Positions 25,470 to 34,127 of a stretch of 56,743 bases of DNA are shown here, piece by piece; the first letter of the stretch is position 1, and every line of letters begins with the position of its first letter. The notes beneath the pieces are model-generated. The model ran no database searches. It was not told the DNA's origin and was given only the letters and a program-made list of their open reading frames with translations. The position numbers and the translations under genes are program-made. This DNA is from Pelagibacterium sp. GTDB lineage: Bacteria; Pseudomonadota; Alphaproteobacteria; Rhizobiales; Devosiaceae. Location of the stretch: contig PBNW01000061.1 in the NCBI GenBank assembly GCA_002723255.1, forward strand, positions 1-56,743, read 5' to 3'.

Positions 25470-26482
25470 GAGTCCTTGCCGACCGTCAGGACAATCTTGC
25501 CGTAATGGTCGGGGGCTTCCATGGCGCGGTGGGCATCGGCGGCGTTTTTAAGGGGGAAGGACGTGATGCGCGGCGGCACGATTTTTCCCGCCTGGATGGC
25601 CGGCCAAATCCTGGTCTCGAGGCCCTGGGCAAACCGGGCCTTGGTCGCTGCAGGTTGTGGGCGCAGGGTCGATCCCGAAAGGGTCAGCGCATTCATCAGA
25701 ACCAGGCCCAGATTGATCTCGGCTTTGGCGCCTCCCCGGATTGCCAGCTGAATGACATGGCCGCCATAGGCGCAGGCCTTGAGGTTGCGATTGGCGTACG
25801 CGCCGCCGATAATGTCGATGACGATGTCGGCACCCCGGCCCTCGGTGAGGGTTTTGGTGCGCTCGATGAAGTCCTCGCTGGTGTAATCGATCGTATGGGC
25901 GGCGCCCATGCTTTGGGCATAGCTGGCCTTTTGAGCGCTGGAGGTCGTTGCGATGGCTGTCGCACCAAAGAGGCGGCAAAGCTGGATGGCGCTGGCGCCG
26001 ATCCCGCCTGATCCCCCATGAATCAGAACGGTCTGACCGCTTGCCAGCCCCGCCCGTTCGACAAGCGTTTGCTGGAGAGTAAAAAAGGTTTCCGGCAGCG
26101 TTGCCGCTTCGATATGTGACCAGTTTTCGGGCTTGGGCAGAACCTGACCGGCGGGCACGGCCACATAGGCCGCATAACCACCACCGTTGCAGAGCGCCAC
26201 AACCTCATCGCCGAGGGCAAACCGGGTTTCGCCTTCTCCGAGAGCCGCCACGACACCGGAGACTTCGAGGCCGGGGAGCGGGGAGGAATCGGCGGGCGGC
26301 GGATAAGCGCCCTGTCTTTGGGAGATGTCGGGTCCGTTGACCCCGGCCGCCGCGACGGCAATGAGCACTTCGCCCGGTGCGGGCGAGGGTGTGGGAACAC
26401 TTATCGGCTTGAGAACCTCGGGGCCACCTGGCTCGGAGATTTCGATGGCTTGCATCTGATCTTGAATAGTCATGGACGCCAT
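25466..26482 (-). CDS. NAD(P)H:quinone oxidoreductase, zinc-independent MDR family
   Basis: This medium-chain dehydrogenase/reductase of the QOR/PIG3 group shows no zinc-ligand cysteine cluster. The NADPH-binding loop is HGGSGGIGASAIQL, and the conserved AAAGVNGPDISQRQG and PGLEVSGVV segments are present. The listed start is the ATG at 26482; a second in-frame ATG three codons later (26473) is equally possible. It is divergent from the DUF1192 gene, an adjacency common in Hyphomicrobiales, and upstream of the S66 peptidase. Confidence 0.93.
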   Translation of the reverse strand: MASMTIQDQMQAIEISEPGGPEVLKPISVPTPSPAPGEVLIAVAAAGVNGPDISQRQGAYPPPADSSPLPGLEVSGVVAALGEGETRFALGDEVVALCNGGGYAAYVAVPAGQVLPKPENWSHIEAATLPETFFTLQQTLVERAGLASGQTVLIHGGSGGIGASAIQLCRLFGATAIATTSSAQKASYAQSMGAAHTIDYTSEDFIERTKTLTEGRGADIVIDIIGGAYANRNLKACAYGGHVIQLAIRGGAKAEINLGLVLMNALTLSGSTLRPQPAATKARFAQGLETRIWPAIQAGKIVPPRITSFPLKNAADAHRAMEAPDHYGKIVLTVGKDS

Positions 26483-26530
26483 CTTAATCGCACGCCACAA
26501 TGGGCCAAGAGTAAATTTGAGGAGATCAGC

Positions 26531-26713
26531 ATGGAAGACGATGCCCCACGCCGCATGCCGGTCCACGAGGTTGGCATGCCTCTCGACACACTGTCGGTCG
26601 ACGAACTTGAGGATCGGATCGAAATTTTGAAGGCCGAAATTGTTCGTCTTGAAACGGCCATCCAGGGCAAGACGGCAAGCCGCGATGCGGCCGATGCGGT
26701 GTTCAAATTCTAG
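26531..26713 (+). CDS. DUF1192 protein (60 residues)
   Basis: The short helical peptide carries the DUF1192 core: an N-terminal MEDDAPR, then LDTLSVDELEDRIEILKAEIVRLE, here given only as SVDELEDRI and LKAEIVRLE. GGAG stands six bases before its ATG. Function is unknown; the family is confined mainly to Alphaproteobacteria. It is divergently arranged with the quinone oxidoreductase gene (48-base gap). Confidence 0.85.
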   Translation: MEDDAPRRMPVHEVGMPLDTLSVDELEDRIEILKAEIVRLETAIQGKTASRDAADAVFKF

Positions 26714-27043
26714 GAGCTGCAGAAAAGCGAGGAGCGATGGTCACCTGCCGGTAAGGTTAAAAAAGCGAGTCGCGTTAAGGAAAATTTTACGGGTTCGGTT
26801 TAGGTTTTCATCATCCAGTTTGCGCTGGAGTTTTTCAGAGCGGTTCCTTCCCTCTGTTTGACGCCTCCCTGTTAACTTTCGAGAGCCGTTTGCTTGACGG
26901 CTCTTTTTTCTTTTCTGGGGCAGGCGATCGCCGGAACCAAATTGCGTTAAGGCTAGTTGCAACTCCTCGGCGGCCCGTGATGACGGGATGGCCAAAAACG
27001 CATAGACTGCGCCCGAAGAATCCAGAGTGTTCGAGGAGTGCCC
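26714..27043 (+). other. 330-base intergenic region with a terminator; possible small RNA or long 3' UTR
   Basis: No convincing open frame was seen. The region is AT-richer than its surroundings (GTTAAAAAAGCG, GGAAAATTTTACG) and contains one strong terminator (26882-26912) about 170 bases after DUF1192. It could hold the DUF1192 3' UTR or an independent small RNA, followed by the promoter of rcdA. Confidence 0.4.
26882..26912 (+). terminator. Rho-independent terminator in the DUF1192-rcdA gap
   Basis: A perfect 8-bp stem, AGAGCCGT with ACGGCTCT, has a TTGCTTG loop and is followed by TTTTTTC. Confidence 0.88.
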
Positions 27044-27562
27044 GTGGACGATATGAAGTCCCCCAGCGATGCCGTCGCATTGACACCCAGGCTGCTGACA
27101 TCGGGCGGGTTCGATCTGCTCTATCGCGAGGGCATGACCCTGATCGAGGAGGTCGCGGCCTATCTCGACGGCGAGGGGCGGGGCGAGAGCAAAGGGCTCA
27201 GCAGGGATGCCGCTTTCCTCTATGCCACCGAGAGCATGCGGCTGACCACGCGGCTGATGCAGCTTGCCTCATGGTTGTTGCTGCAGCGCGCCGTCAACGA
27301 GGGCGAGATATCGCCTGAACAGGCGCGCAGTGAAAAATCCAAGGTCAAGTTCTCGGCGCTGCCCTCCGATCGCGGTGGTCCGGGCTGGGATGACATTCCC
27401 GAAACCATGAAAGCCTATATCGCCAAGGGCGATCGGCTGTTCGAGCGCGTCGTCAAGTTCGATCGTATCGAGCGTGGAGAGGATTTGCCCCCCGAGCCGG
27501 AAGGCGAAAATGCCTTGTCGGCCCAGATGGACCGACTCAAGGCGGCTTTCGGCGGTCGCTAA
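27044..27562 (+). CDS. rcdA: RcdA family adaptor (DUF1465), regulator of CtrA degradation
   Basis: RcdA is the all-helical adaptor that, with CpdR and PopA in Caulobacter, delivers the cell-cycle regulator CtrA to ClpXP. The family core is clear: REGMTLIEEVAAYLDG, LSRDAAFLYATESMRLT and LMQLASWLLLQRAVNEGE. The GTG at 27044, five bases after GAGGAG, is chosen as start; GTG 27038 and ATG 27053 are alternatives. The C-terminal tail is acidic and probably disordered. A bidirectional terminator separates it from rpmE. Confidence 0.87.
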   Translation: MDDMKSPSDAVALTPRLLTSGGFDLLYREGMTLIEEVAAYLDGEGRGESKGLSRDAAFLYATESMRLTTRLMQLASWLLLQRAVNEGEISPEQARSEKSKVKFSALPSDRGGPGWDDIPETMKAYIAKGDRLFERVVKFDRIERGEDLPPEPEGENALSAQMDRLKAAFGGR

Positions 27563-27577
27563 GCTGGCAGGCGAAAA

Positions 27578-27612
27578 CAAAAAGCCCGGCGCGATTGGCC
27601 GGGCTTTTGTCT
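27578..27612. terminator. Bidirectional terminator between rcdA and rpmE
   Basis: The stem AAAAGCCCGGC / GCCGGGCTTTT has a short loop, with A and T runs on both flanks, placed between two convergent genes. Confidence 0.92.
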
Positions 27613-27628
27613 TAAAAGTGTTGGATTG

Positions 27629-27853
27629 TTACGAACCCAGGATGCCCTTGAACTTTTCCTTGAAGCGCGACACGCGGCCGCCACGGTCGACGAGCTTGCC
27701 CTGACCGCCGGTCCAGGCCGGGTGAGTCGTGGGGTCGATGTCGAGGGTCAGCTTGTCGCCTTCCTTGCCGTAGGTCGAACGGGTCTGGTATTCGGTCCCG
27801 TCGGTCATCGCTACGGTGATGAAGTGGTAGTCGGGGTGGATGTCTTTTTTCAT
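27629..27853 (-). CDS. rpmE: 50S ribosomal protein bL31
   Basis: The 74-residue ribosomal protein begins [14 protein letters not shown] and contains the conserved [25 protein letters not shown] and FKEKF segments. It lacks the CxxC zinc pairs, so it is of the zinc-free form usual in Alphaproteobacteria. About 185 bases upstream separate it from the divergent ABC transporter gene and should hold both promoters. Confidence 0.97.
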   Translation of the reverse strand: MKKDIHPDYHFITVAMTDGTEYQTRSTYGKEGDKLTLDIDPTTHPAWTGGQGKLVDRGGRVSRFKEKFKGILGS

Positions 27854-28038
27854 TGGATCGGGCCCTAAATCAAACGGGCGCTACCGCGCCCAGACGAAAC
27901 GTCTCGCAAATTCGTTGGCGGCCTTTTACAGAATGCAGCGCCACAGCGCAAGGGGCGGCATGAAGGCACATCGGCGGCATGCAAACTTGCCCCGAGGCCG
28001 GTCAGGGACTATCTAGGCCCAAACAGGAATAACCCGCC

Positions 28039-29877
28039 ATGTCGGAAACCGCTGCCAATCCCACCCCAAACGATGCCGAAAGCGAAGTGCCGCGTCTCAA
28101 GGCCGGCGCCCAGGCGTCCTCGCTCAAGCCGTTGAGCCGGCTTATGCCGTATCTGGGGCGCTATCCCTTGCGGCTGGTGCTGACGCTGGCCTTTCTTTTG
28201 ATCGCGGCGATTGCTTCTCTGTCGATTCCCTATTTCGCCGGCAGTTTCATCGACGAAGGGTTCGTTACTGAAAATTTCGAGATCGTTTCCTCCTATGCGT
28301 GGCTGATTATCGTCATCGGCGCGGTCATGGCGATTTCGGCGGGGGCGCGATTTTATCTGATCTCGGTGATCGGCGAACGGGTGATCGCCGATTTGCGCCA
28401 GGACGTTTTCAACCATTTGCTGACCCTTGATGCGACGTTTTTCGACGTCAACCGGGTGGGCGAGTTGACCTCGCGTCTCAACGCCGACGTTGCTGTGATC
28501 CGCAGCGCAGTGGGATCGTCCGCGTCGCTGGCGCTGCGCTCGCTGATCCTGATGATCGGTGCGCTGTTGATGATGTTTTTGACCAATTTCCAGCTTGCGC
28601 TGGGGGTTATCGTGGTCATTCCCATCATCGTGTTCCCGCTCGTTGCCATGGGGCGGCGGATGAAAAACGTGTCACGGGTGACCCAGGATACGTTGGCCGA
28701 TCTTTCGGCCATGGTTACCGAGACGCTGTCCTCGGTCAAAACCGTCAAGTCCTTCGTGCAGGAGGAAAGCCAGCAACAGCTTTTCCAGGGCTATGCGGAA
28801 ACCACCTATCGGGCCGAGCTCAAGCGGCTTCTGACGCGCTCGCTGCTCATCGGGATTGTGATGTTTGTCACCATGTCGGCGCTGGTGGTGCTGGTCTGGC
28901 TGGGCAGGCAGGCCGTGTTTGCGGGGATGATCAGTGTTGGCGAGGTCGTCCAGTTCGCCATCTATGCGGTGATTGCCACAAGTGCGCTCACCAATATGAG
29001 CGACCTGTTTGGCACGCTCCAGCAAGTGTCGGGGGCCACCGAGCGGCTGATCGAATTGCTCGATACGCGCTCGAGCCTGCCGATCCGTCCCGATCCGGTG
29101 GCCATGCCTGTGCCGCCGTTGGGCAATGTGGCGTTCGAGGGCGTCGATTTCTCCTATATGACGCGCGACGATGCGCCGATCCTCTCGCAATTGTCCTTTG
29201 CCGTCGAGCCGGGTGAAACCGTGGCGCTTGTCGGCGCGTCGGGAGCAGGAAAATCGACGGTTTTTGCGCTGTTGCAGCGGTTCTACGACGTCAATTCGGG
29301 CGCCATCATCGTCGACGGTGTCGATGTGCGCGATGCCGATCCGGCCGATCTGCGCCAGCGGTTTGCCTCGGTCGATCAGGAGCCGGTGATCTTTGCCGGC
29401 TCGATCACCGATAATATCCGCTTTGCCAAGCCCGATGCCACGATGGCGGAAATTCGCACCGCGGCCGATGCGGCGTTGGTGACCGGGTTTGTCGAAGACC
29501 TCCCCAAAGGGTTCGATACGCTGGTGGGCGAGCGCGGTGTCATGCTGTCTGGTGGGCAAAAGCAGCGGGTGGCAATTGCCCGGGCGTTGCTCAAGGATGC
29601 GCCGATCCTGTTGCTCGACGAGGCGACGAGCGCACTCGATGCGCAGAGCGAGCATCTCGTCCAGCAGGCGCTCGAACGCCTTATGGAAGGACGGACCACG
29701 CTGGTCATTGCCCACCGGCTGGCGACGATCCGCAACGCCGACCGCATCCTGGTGCTCGAAAAAGGGCAGTTGATCGACGAGGGAACGCACGGCCAATTGG
29801 TCAAGAAGGGCGGCCGTTACGCCGAGTTGGCCAAGCTCCAGTTCCGGCTCAACGAGGAGGCTCTGGCGGCAGGTTAG
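28039..29877 (+). CDS. ABC exporter half-transporter (MsbA/multidrug type, fused TMD-NBD)
   Basis: This 612-residue inner-membrane protein has six hydrophobic helices in the first about 330 residues and a C-terminal ATPase domain. The ATPase shows Walker A GASGAGKST, signature LSGGQKQR, Walker B ILLLDEATSALD and the H-loop IAHRLAT. It should act as a homodimer exporting lipids, peptides or drugs; the substrate cannot be assigned. Its TAG is the first part of repeat copy C (TAGAGC). Confidence 0.93.
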   Translation: MSETAANPTPNDAESEVPRLKAGAQASSLKPLSRLMPYLGRYPLRLVLTLAFLLIAAIASLSIPYFAGSFIDEGFVTENFEIVSSYAWLIIVIGAVMAISAGARFYLISVIGERVIADLRQDVFNHLLTLDATFFDVNRVGELTSRLNADVAVIRSAVGSSASLALRSLILMIGALLMMFLTNFQLALGVIVVIPIIVFPLVAMGRRMKNVSRVTQDTLADLSAMVTETLSSVKTVKSFVQEESQQQLFQGYAETTYRAELKRLLTRSLLIGIVMFVTMSALVVLVWLGRQAVFAGMISVGEVVQFAIYAVIATSALTNMSDLFGTLQQVSGATERLIELLDTRSSLPIRPDPVAMPVPPLGNVAFEGVDFSYMTRDDAPILSQLSFAVEPGETVALVGASGAGKSTVFALLQRFYDVNSGAIIVDGVDVRDADPADLRQRFASVDQEPVIFAGSITDNIRFAKPDATMAEIRTAADAALVTGFVEDLPKGFDTLVGERGVMLSGGQKQRVAIARALLKDAPILLLDEATSALDAQSEHLVQQALERLMEGRTTLVIAHRLATIRNADRILVLEKGQLIDEGTHGQLVKKGGRYAELAKLQFRLNEEALAAG

Positions 29878-29938
29878 AGCGTATCCGGCAAAAGCATGTC
29901 CTCGACGCGATCGGGGTTGGAAACGGCTTTTGCGGATT
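29875..29938 (-). repeat. Dispersed intergenic repeat, copy C (inverted, shortened)
   Basis: Read on the minus strand, CCGCAAAAGCCGTTTCCA, CCCCGATCGCGTCGAGG, ACATGCTTTTGCCGG and CGCTCTA follow in the same order and spacing as in copy A, with very few differences. The left GTTTTGTCGCG part is absent. On the plus strand the element begins with TAGAGC, and the TAG is the stop codon of the ABC exporter gene. Confidence 0.82.
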
Positions 29939-29960
29939 GGGCGCGCGAGAGGCCCGCGCC

Positions 29961-30335
29961 CTATTGCTCGCGATCGCGTTCGTAGTGTGCCGTGAGCGGG
30001 AAGACCGGCAACCAGGCCTCGCGCCGGATCGTCCAGTTCTCATAGATGGGTGTAAAAAGGTCTGGCGTGTCCAGAATGCCCAGATGCACTTCGATCTCGT
30101 CGCCCGACCGGGCAAAGACGGACGAGCCGCAGCGCGGACAGAAGTGGCGGCCCTGATAGGCCTGGGTCTGCCCGGCAATGCTCACAGCATCCTGGGCGAA
30201 GATCGCGGCGGCGTAAAACAACGCGCCGTGATGCTTGCGACAATCGAGGCAATGGCACAGGCCCACCCGGTCAGGTTTGCCGTTGGCGGTGATCTTGACC
30301 GCACCGCACAGGCATTGGCCGGTGACCTGCTCCAT
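29961..30335 (-). CDS. GFA family (glutathione-dependent formaldehyde-activating-like) zinc protein
   Basis: The 124-residue protein has the family's cysteine pattern: C8 and C10 (QCLCGAV), C27, C29 and C32 (LCHCLDCRKHHG) and C66 and C69 (CPRCGSS), expected to bind two zinc ions in a Mss4-like fold. GFA proteins are annotated by similarity to S-hydroxymethylglutathione synthase, but most have no demonstrated activity. It lies 11 bases after the end of the OmpA-like stator gene on the same strand and may be co-transcribed. Confidence 0.9.
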   Translation of the reverse strand: MEQVTGQCLCGAVKITANGKPDRVGLCHCLDCRKHHGALFYAAAIFAQDAVSIAGQTQAYQGRHFCPRCGSSVFARSGDEIEVHLGILDTPDLFTPIYENWTIRREAWLPVFPLTAHYERDREQ

Positions 30336-30346
30336 GGCGAATGTCT

Positions 30347-31375
30347 CTAGGCCTCGGTCAGCTTGAATTCGATACGCCGGTTGCGGCGGTAGGCCTCGTC
30401 GTTGTCGGCAGGGTCAAGAGGGGCATATTCACCGAACCCTGCTGCCACCAGCCGATTGGGCGACACACCCTGTTCGACCAAAAGCTTGGCGACCGAAATA
30501 GCGCGCGCCGCCGAAAGCTCCCAGTTCGAAGGGAACTGGGGGGTTGAAATCGGGCGGCGGTCGGTGTGTCCATCGATGCGCAACACCCAGGGAATGTCGG
30601 CGGGAATTTCGGTTTCCAGCTCGAGAATGGCATCGGCGAGCGCGCTGATCTGGGATTGTCCCTCGGTGGAAATCTGGGCCTGTCCGGCGTCAAAAAGAAC
30701 TTCGGACTGGAAGACGAAACGATCGCCAACCACCTGCACGTCGGACCGTCCTTCAAGGATTTCGCGCAAGCGGCCGAAAAAATCCGAGCGGTAGCGCGAA
30801 AGGTCCTGCACACGCTGGGCGAGGGCGAGGTTGAGACGGCGCCCCAGATCGGCGATCTGGGTGCGGCTCTCGGTGTCGCGCAGTTCGGACGCCTCCAGTG
30901 CCGCTTCGAGGGCACCGATCTGCTGGCGTAACGCGGCAAGCTGCTGGTTGAGCAGGGCGACCTGCGCCTGGGCTTCCGAGGACAGCTCGCGCTCTTCGGA
31001 CAATTCGGTTTCGAGCCCGGCGATGGTGGAATCATAATCGGCGATGCCATCGCCCAGCCCGGCCAACTGGTCTTGCAGGCTGTCGCGCTCGGCCTCGACG
31101 CCGGAAAGCGTTGCCGAGAGCGAGGAAATGGAAAGCTCGAGTTCCTCGGAATTGGCGCGTTCGAGCTGGAGCAGTTCGGTCAACTCGGCAATCTGGGCAT
31201 TGAGCCGGGACAGTGCCGTGTCGCGGCCAAGGATTTCCTGGTTAAGGAAGAACTGGGCGATCATGAACAGTGAGAGCAGGAAGATGATGACCAGCAACAG
31301 GCTCGACAGCGCGTCGACATAGCCGGGCCAGTAGCTGGGGCGTTCAGCAGAAGAGCGTCCGCGGACGAGTGCCAT
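30347..31375 (-). CDS. MotB/OmpA-type stator protein with long coiled coil
   Basis: A single N-terminal membrane helix (about 18-43) contains an Asp at its start (D21 in WPGYVDALSS), where MotB and TolR carry the ion-binding Asp. A heptad-like coiled coil of about 140 residues (about 48-190) follows, then a C-terminal OmpA peptidoglycan-binding domain (DGHTDRRP; NWELSAARA; NRRIEFKL). With the MotA/TolQ-like gene 12 bases upstream, it should form an ion-driven complex pushing on murein. It is not flagellar MotB by context: no flagellar gene is nearby. Function in Hyphomicrobiales is not known to me. Confidence 0.87.
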   Translation of the reverse strand: MALVRGRSSAERPSYWPGYVDALSSLLLVIIFLLSLFMIAQFFLNQEILGRDTALSRLNAQIAELTELLQLERANSEELELSISSLSATLSGVEAERDSLQDQLAGLGDGIADYDSTIAGLETELSEERELSSEAQAQVALLNQQLAALRQQIGALEAALEASELRDTESRTQIADLGRRLNLALAQRVQDLSRYRSDFFGRLREILEGRSDVQVVGDRFVFQSEVLFDAGQAQISTEGQSQISALADAILELETEIPADIPWVLRIDGHTDRRPISTPQFPSNWELSAARAISVAKLLVEQGVSPNRLVAAGFGEYAPLDPADNDEAYRRNRRIEFKLTEA

Positions 31376-31387
31376 GGGCGAGGGGTC

Positions 31388-32392
31388 CTAGTTCTGGCCG
31401 TCGCGGGGACGGTCATTGTCCTGCAACAGGGTGTCGATCAGCGTCGTGAGACGCTTGTTGACCTCGGCCTGTTCGGCGATGTGGGCGCGCAGATCTTCCT
31501 GTTCGGCCCTTATGTGCTTGACCAGCCCGTCGATTCCCTTGGCCAGCTCGGCCATGGCGCGAATGGCGTTCTGGGAGGAGTTCTGGGTCTGCATCGTCGC
31601 GCCGAGCCGTTCGAACATCTGCTGCATTTCGGGGCCGGATACGCCGAAATTGTTGGCCTGCATTGTGGCGATGGGATGATCGAGTTCGGTCATCGAACTC
31701 ATCCAGTCCTCGAGATCGGTATAGAAAGCGTTCTGGGCCTGGCCGGCCTGCAGGTCCAAAAACCCCAGCACCAGAGATCCTGACAGGCCGAACAGCGAGG
31801 ACGCAAAGGCGATCGACATGCCGCCCAGCGGGGCCTCGAGCCCATCCTTGAGATTGCCGAAGATGTTTGTGGTGTCGCCCGATGTGACGTCGAGGTTCTG
31901 AATGACGCCGGAGACGGCGCCCACTGTCTGGAGCAGGCCGTAGAATGTGCCGAGCAGGCCCAGGAAGACCAGCAGGCCGGTAAGATAGCGCGCCGTATCC
32001 TTGGCTTCATCGAGCCGGATGCCCACCGAATCAAGGATCGAACGCATGGAAGCGGGGGTAATCACCGTCTCGCCGAGGCGGTCGCGCATGATCGCAGCGA
32101 CGGGCGCAAGCAGGACGGGCGCGCGGCGCAATTGGCCGGCATTGCCCTCCTGGAGCGAATTGACCCAATTGACCTCGGGGAACAGGCGGATCACCTGCCG
32201 GAAGGACAGGATGATGCCGACCAGCAGAACGAACAGGATCATGCCGTTGATGAACGGGTTGGACCAGAACGCGTCGAGCAGTTGCGGCAGAAGGATGATC
32301 GCGACCATCGCCACGAGGACGAGGAAAATCACCATCTTGATGAGATAGACCGAAGGATTGGCGAGGCGATACGGGTCGTATGATTGCGTCAT
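31388..32392 (-). CDS. MotA/TolQ/ExbB-type proton channel subunit
   Basis: Residues include two early helices (VYLIKMVIFLVLVAMVAIILL and INGMILFVLLVGIIL regions, shown here only by position 20-80), and the channel helix pair around LTGLLVFLGLLGTFYGLL and GGMSIAFASSLFGLSGSLVLG, the MotA_ExbB signature. The C-terminus (about 255-334) is a coiled coil. The ATG at 32392 has CAGGAG upstream and replaces an in-frame ATG at 32425. Co-directional with, and 12 bases from, the OmpA-like partner. Confidence 0.85.
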   Translation of the reverse strand: MTQSYDPYRLANPSVYLIKMVIFLVLVAMVAIILLPQLLDAFWSNPFINGMILFVLLVGIILSFRQVIRLFPEVNWVNSLQEGNAGQLRRAPVLLAPVAAIMRDRLGETVITPASMRSILDSVGIRLDEAKDTARYLTGLLVFLGLLGTFYGLLQTVGAVSGVIQNLDVTSGDTTNIFGNLKDGLEAPLGGMSIAFASSLFGLSGSLVLGFLDLQAGQAQNAFYTDLEDWMSSMTELDHPIATMQANNFGVSGPEMQQMFERLGATMQTQNSSQNAIRAMAELAKGIDGLVKHIRAEQEDLRAHIAEQAEVNKRLTTLIDTLLQDNDRPRDGQN

Positions 32393-32515
32393 AAAGGGCC
32401 GGCTCCTGGCAGCGCTGCCGGTCAAGTGACCGGCCAGCGTGTCAAATTTGCGCCAGCTTAGTCAGACCATGGTGACCTGACAATGACTTGAGCGATGGTT
32501 AAGGAAAAGTGACCT

Positions 32516-33307
32516 CTATTTCACCGACTGGATGGCCTTGAGCAGTTCGCGCTGGATAAGCTCGTTGCCGGCGACCACTTCGCCCTTGGCAACCGCATCA
32601 TTGCCACCGGCAAAGTCGGTCAGGAAGCCGCCGGCTTCCTTGACAACCAGCAGGCCCGGCGCGACGTCCCAGGGCTTCAGGCCCGCTTCCCAGACCCCGT
32701 CGAACCGCCCGGCGGCCAGCCATGCCAGATCCATCGAGATCGAGCCAGAGCGCCGGATACCCGAAACGGCGGGGGTGATGTGAGCCAGCTGGCGCAATTG
32801 CAATGCGTCGAGCGCCCGGCCCTGCGAGTTGATGCCCGTGCACATGAGCGCTTCGGAAAGATGCTTGCGGCCGGCAACGCGCAGGCGGCGGTTGTTGAGC
32901 CAGGCGCCATTGCCCTTTTCGGCGGTGAACAATTCGTCCATCACCGGGTTGTAGATGACCGAGGAGACGATCTCGTCATTGCGTTCGAGCGCGATGGCGA
33001 CGGCAAAAATGGGCACGCCGTGCAGGAAATTGGTCGTCCCGTCGATGGGGTCGACGATCCAGCGGTGCATACCGTCGGTACCCTTGATTTCCCCGCCTTC
33101 TTCCATGAGGAAGGAATAGGTGGGACGGGCCTTCATCAACTCGTCCATGACGACCTTTTCGGAGCGCTTGTCGGCAACCGAAACGTAATCGGCCGGCCCT
33201 TTGCGCGAGACCTGCAGGTTTTCGACTTCGCCGAAATCGCGGATCAGGCCCCTGCCGGCTTTCATGGCTGTGTTGACCATGATGTTCATCAGCGCTGAGC
33301 GAGCCAT
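32516..33307 (-). CDS. Inositol-1-monophosphatase family protein (SuhB-like)
   Basis: This Mg-dependent phosphomonoesterase has 263 residues. Metal ligands lie in MEEGGE, the signature DPIDGTTNFLHG and the C-terminal WDVAPG. Family members hydrolyse inositol phosphates and related sugar phosphates; E. coli SuhB also acts in rRNA antitermination, so the physiological substrate is open. It is monocistronic and starts with ATG after an AAGGATA ribosome-binding site. Confidence 0.93.
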   Translation of the reverse strand: MARSALMNIMVNTAMKAGRGLIRDFGEVENLQVSRKGPADYVSVADKRSEKVVMDELMKARPTYSFLMEEGGEIKGTDGMHRWIVDPIDGTTNFLHGVPIFAVAIALERNDEIVSSVIYNPVMDELFTAEKGNGAWLNNRRLRVAGRKHLSEALMCTGINSQGRALDALQLRQLAHITPAVSGIRRSGSISMDLAWLAAGRFDGVWEAGLKPWDVAPGLLVVKEAGGFLTDFAGGNDAVAKGEVVAGNELIQRELLKAIQSVK

Positions 33308-33385
33308 GATAGTATCCTTTACGCTTGTCTCTGTACCGGCTGGCAGGCGATTGTGCGGTGCTCTCTAGCACGCGCTGCCGTGCAG

Positions 33386-33417
33386 TCAAAGAAAACACCC
33401 TCCCTTGACGGGGAGGG
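33386..33417 (-). terminator. Terminator after efp
   Basis: A perfect 7-bp stem, CCCTCCC with GGGAGGG, and on the minus strand a following TGTTTTCTTT run, about 28 bases downstream of the efp stop. Confidence 0.75.
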
Positions 33418-33444
33418 CGGGGAAATTGCGGAGGTGGCCGAAAA

Positions 33445-34008
33445 TCAATCCGCGCGGCGGATATAGGTCACTTCAGTGGTATCGACGATGATCTTCTGGC
33501 CGATGCCGACAAAGGGCGGGACCATTGTCTTGACGCCGTTTTCGAGCGTTGCGGGCTTGAAGGAATTGGCCGCCGTCTGGCCCTTGACCACCGGCTCGGT
33601 GTCGGTGACTTCGAGGGTCACCTGCGCGGGAAGCTGCACGCCAAGGGGCGTCTCTTCGTACATTTCGACGGTCACCATCATGCCATCCTGAAGGAAGGCG
33701 GCGCGCTCGCCGACGAAGTCGGTGGCCAGTTCGATCTGCTCGTAGCTTTCGGTGTTCATGAACACCAGAGCGTCGCCCTGGGCATAAAGATACTGGAAAT
33801 CGCGCTGTTCGAGCGTCACGCGCTCGACCGTCTCGGCCGAACGGAAGCGTTCGTTGAGCTTGGTGGTGCCCTGAATGGCCTTGAGTTCGACCTGCGCATA
33901 GGCGCCGCCCTTGCCGGGCTTGACGTGATCGACCTTGACCGCGACCCAGAGGCGGTCCTGATGCATGATCACGTTGCCGGGACGGATTTCGTTACCGTTG
34001 ATCTTCAT
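33445..34008 (-). CDS. efp: Translation elongation factor P
   Basis: EF-P relieves ribosome stalling at consecutive prolines. The 187-residue protein has the KOW-like N-terminal domain with the modifiable loop KPGKGGA (Lys at about 33) and the two OB domains ([10 protein letters not shown]-terminal [12 protein letters not shown]). The loop lysine suggests lysyl-type modification, but no EpmA or EpmB gene is in the window. Polyproline clients nearby include TolA and PntAA with their Pro-rich regions. It has its own terminator. Confidence 0.97.
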   Translation of the reverse strand: MKINGNEIRPGNVIMHQDRLWVAVKVDHVKPGKGGAYAQVELKAIQGTTKLNERFRSAETVERVTLEQRDFQYLYAQGDALVFMNTESYEQIELATDFVGERAAFLQDGMMVTVEMYEETPLGVQLPAQVTLEVTDTEPVVKGQTAANSFKPATLENGVKTMVPPFVGIGQKIIVDTTEVTYIRRAD

Positions 34009-34127
34009 TGCAAAAAAACTTTTCGTTGCTGCGCCCGCGCGGAAGGGCGCTCAGGGCCGATAATACTGGTGGGCTGGCTTTTGCCCCAGAACGGGGCGGT
34101 TTTCAAGCCATAGAACGTTTTGGCCGA

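Noticed and set aside
30347-32392. Zorya-type anti-phage system (ZorA/ZorB are MotA- and MotB-like)
   Set aside because: The neighbours are a GFA protein, an ABC exporter, an inositol monophosphatase and efp; no ZorC, ZorD or ZorE-like helicase or nuclease gene is present.
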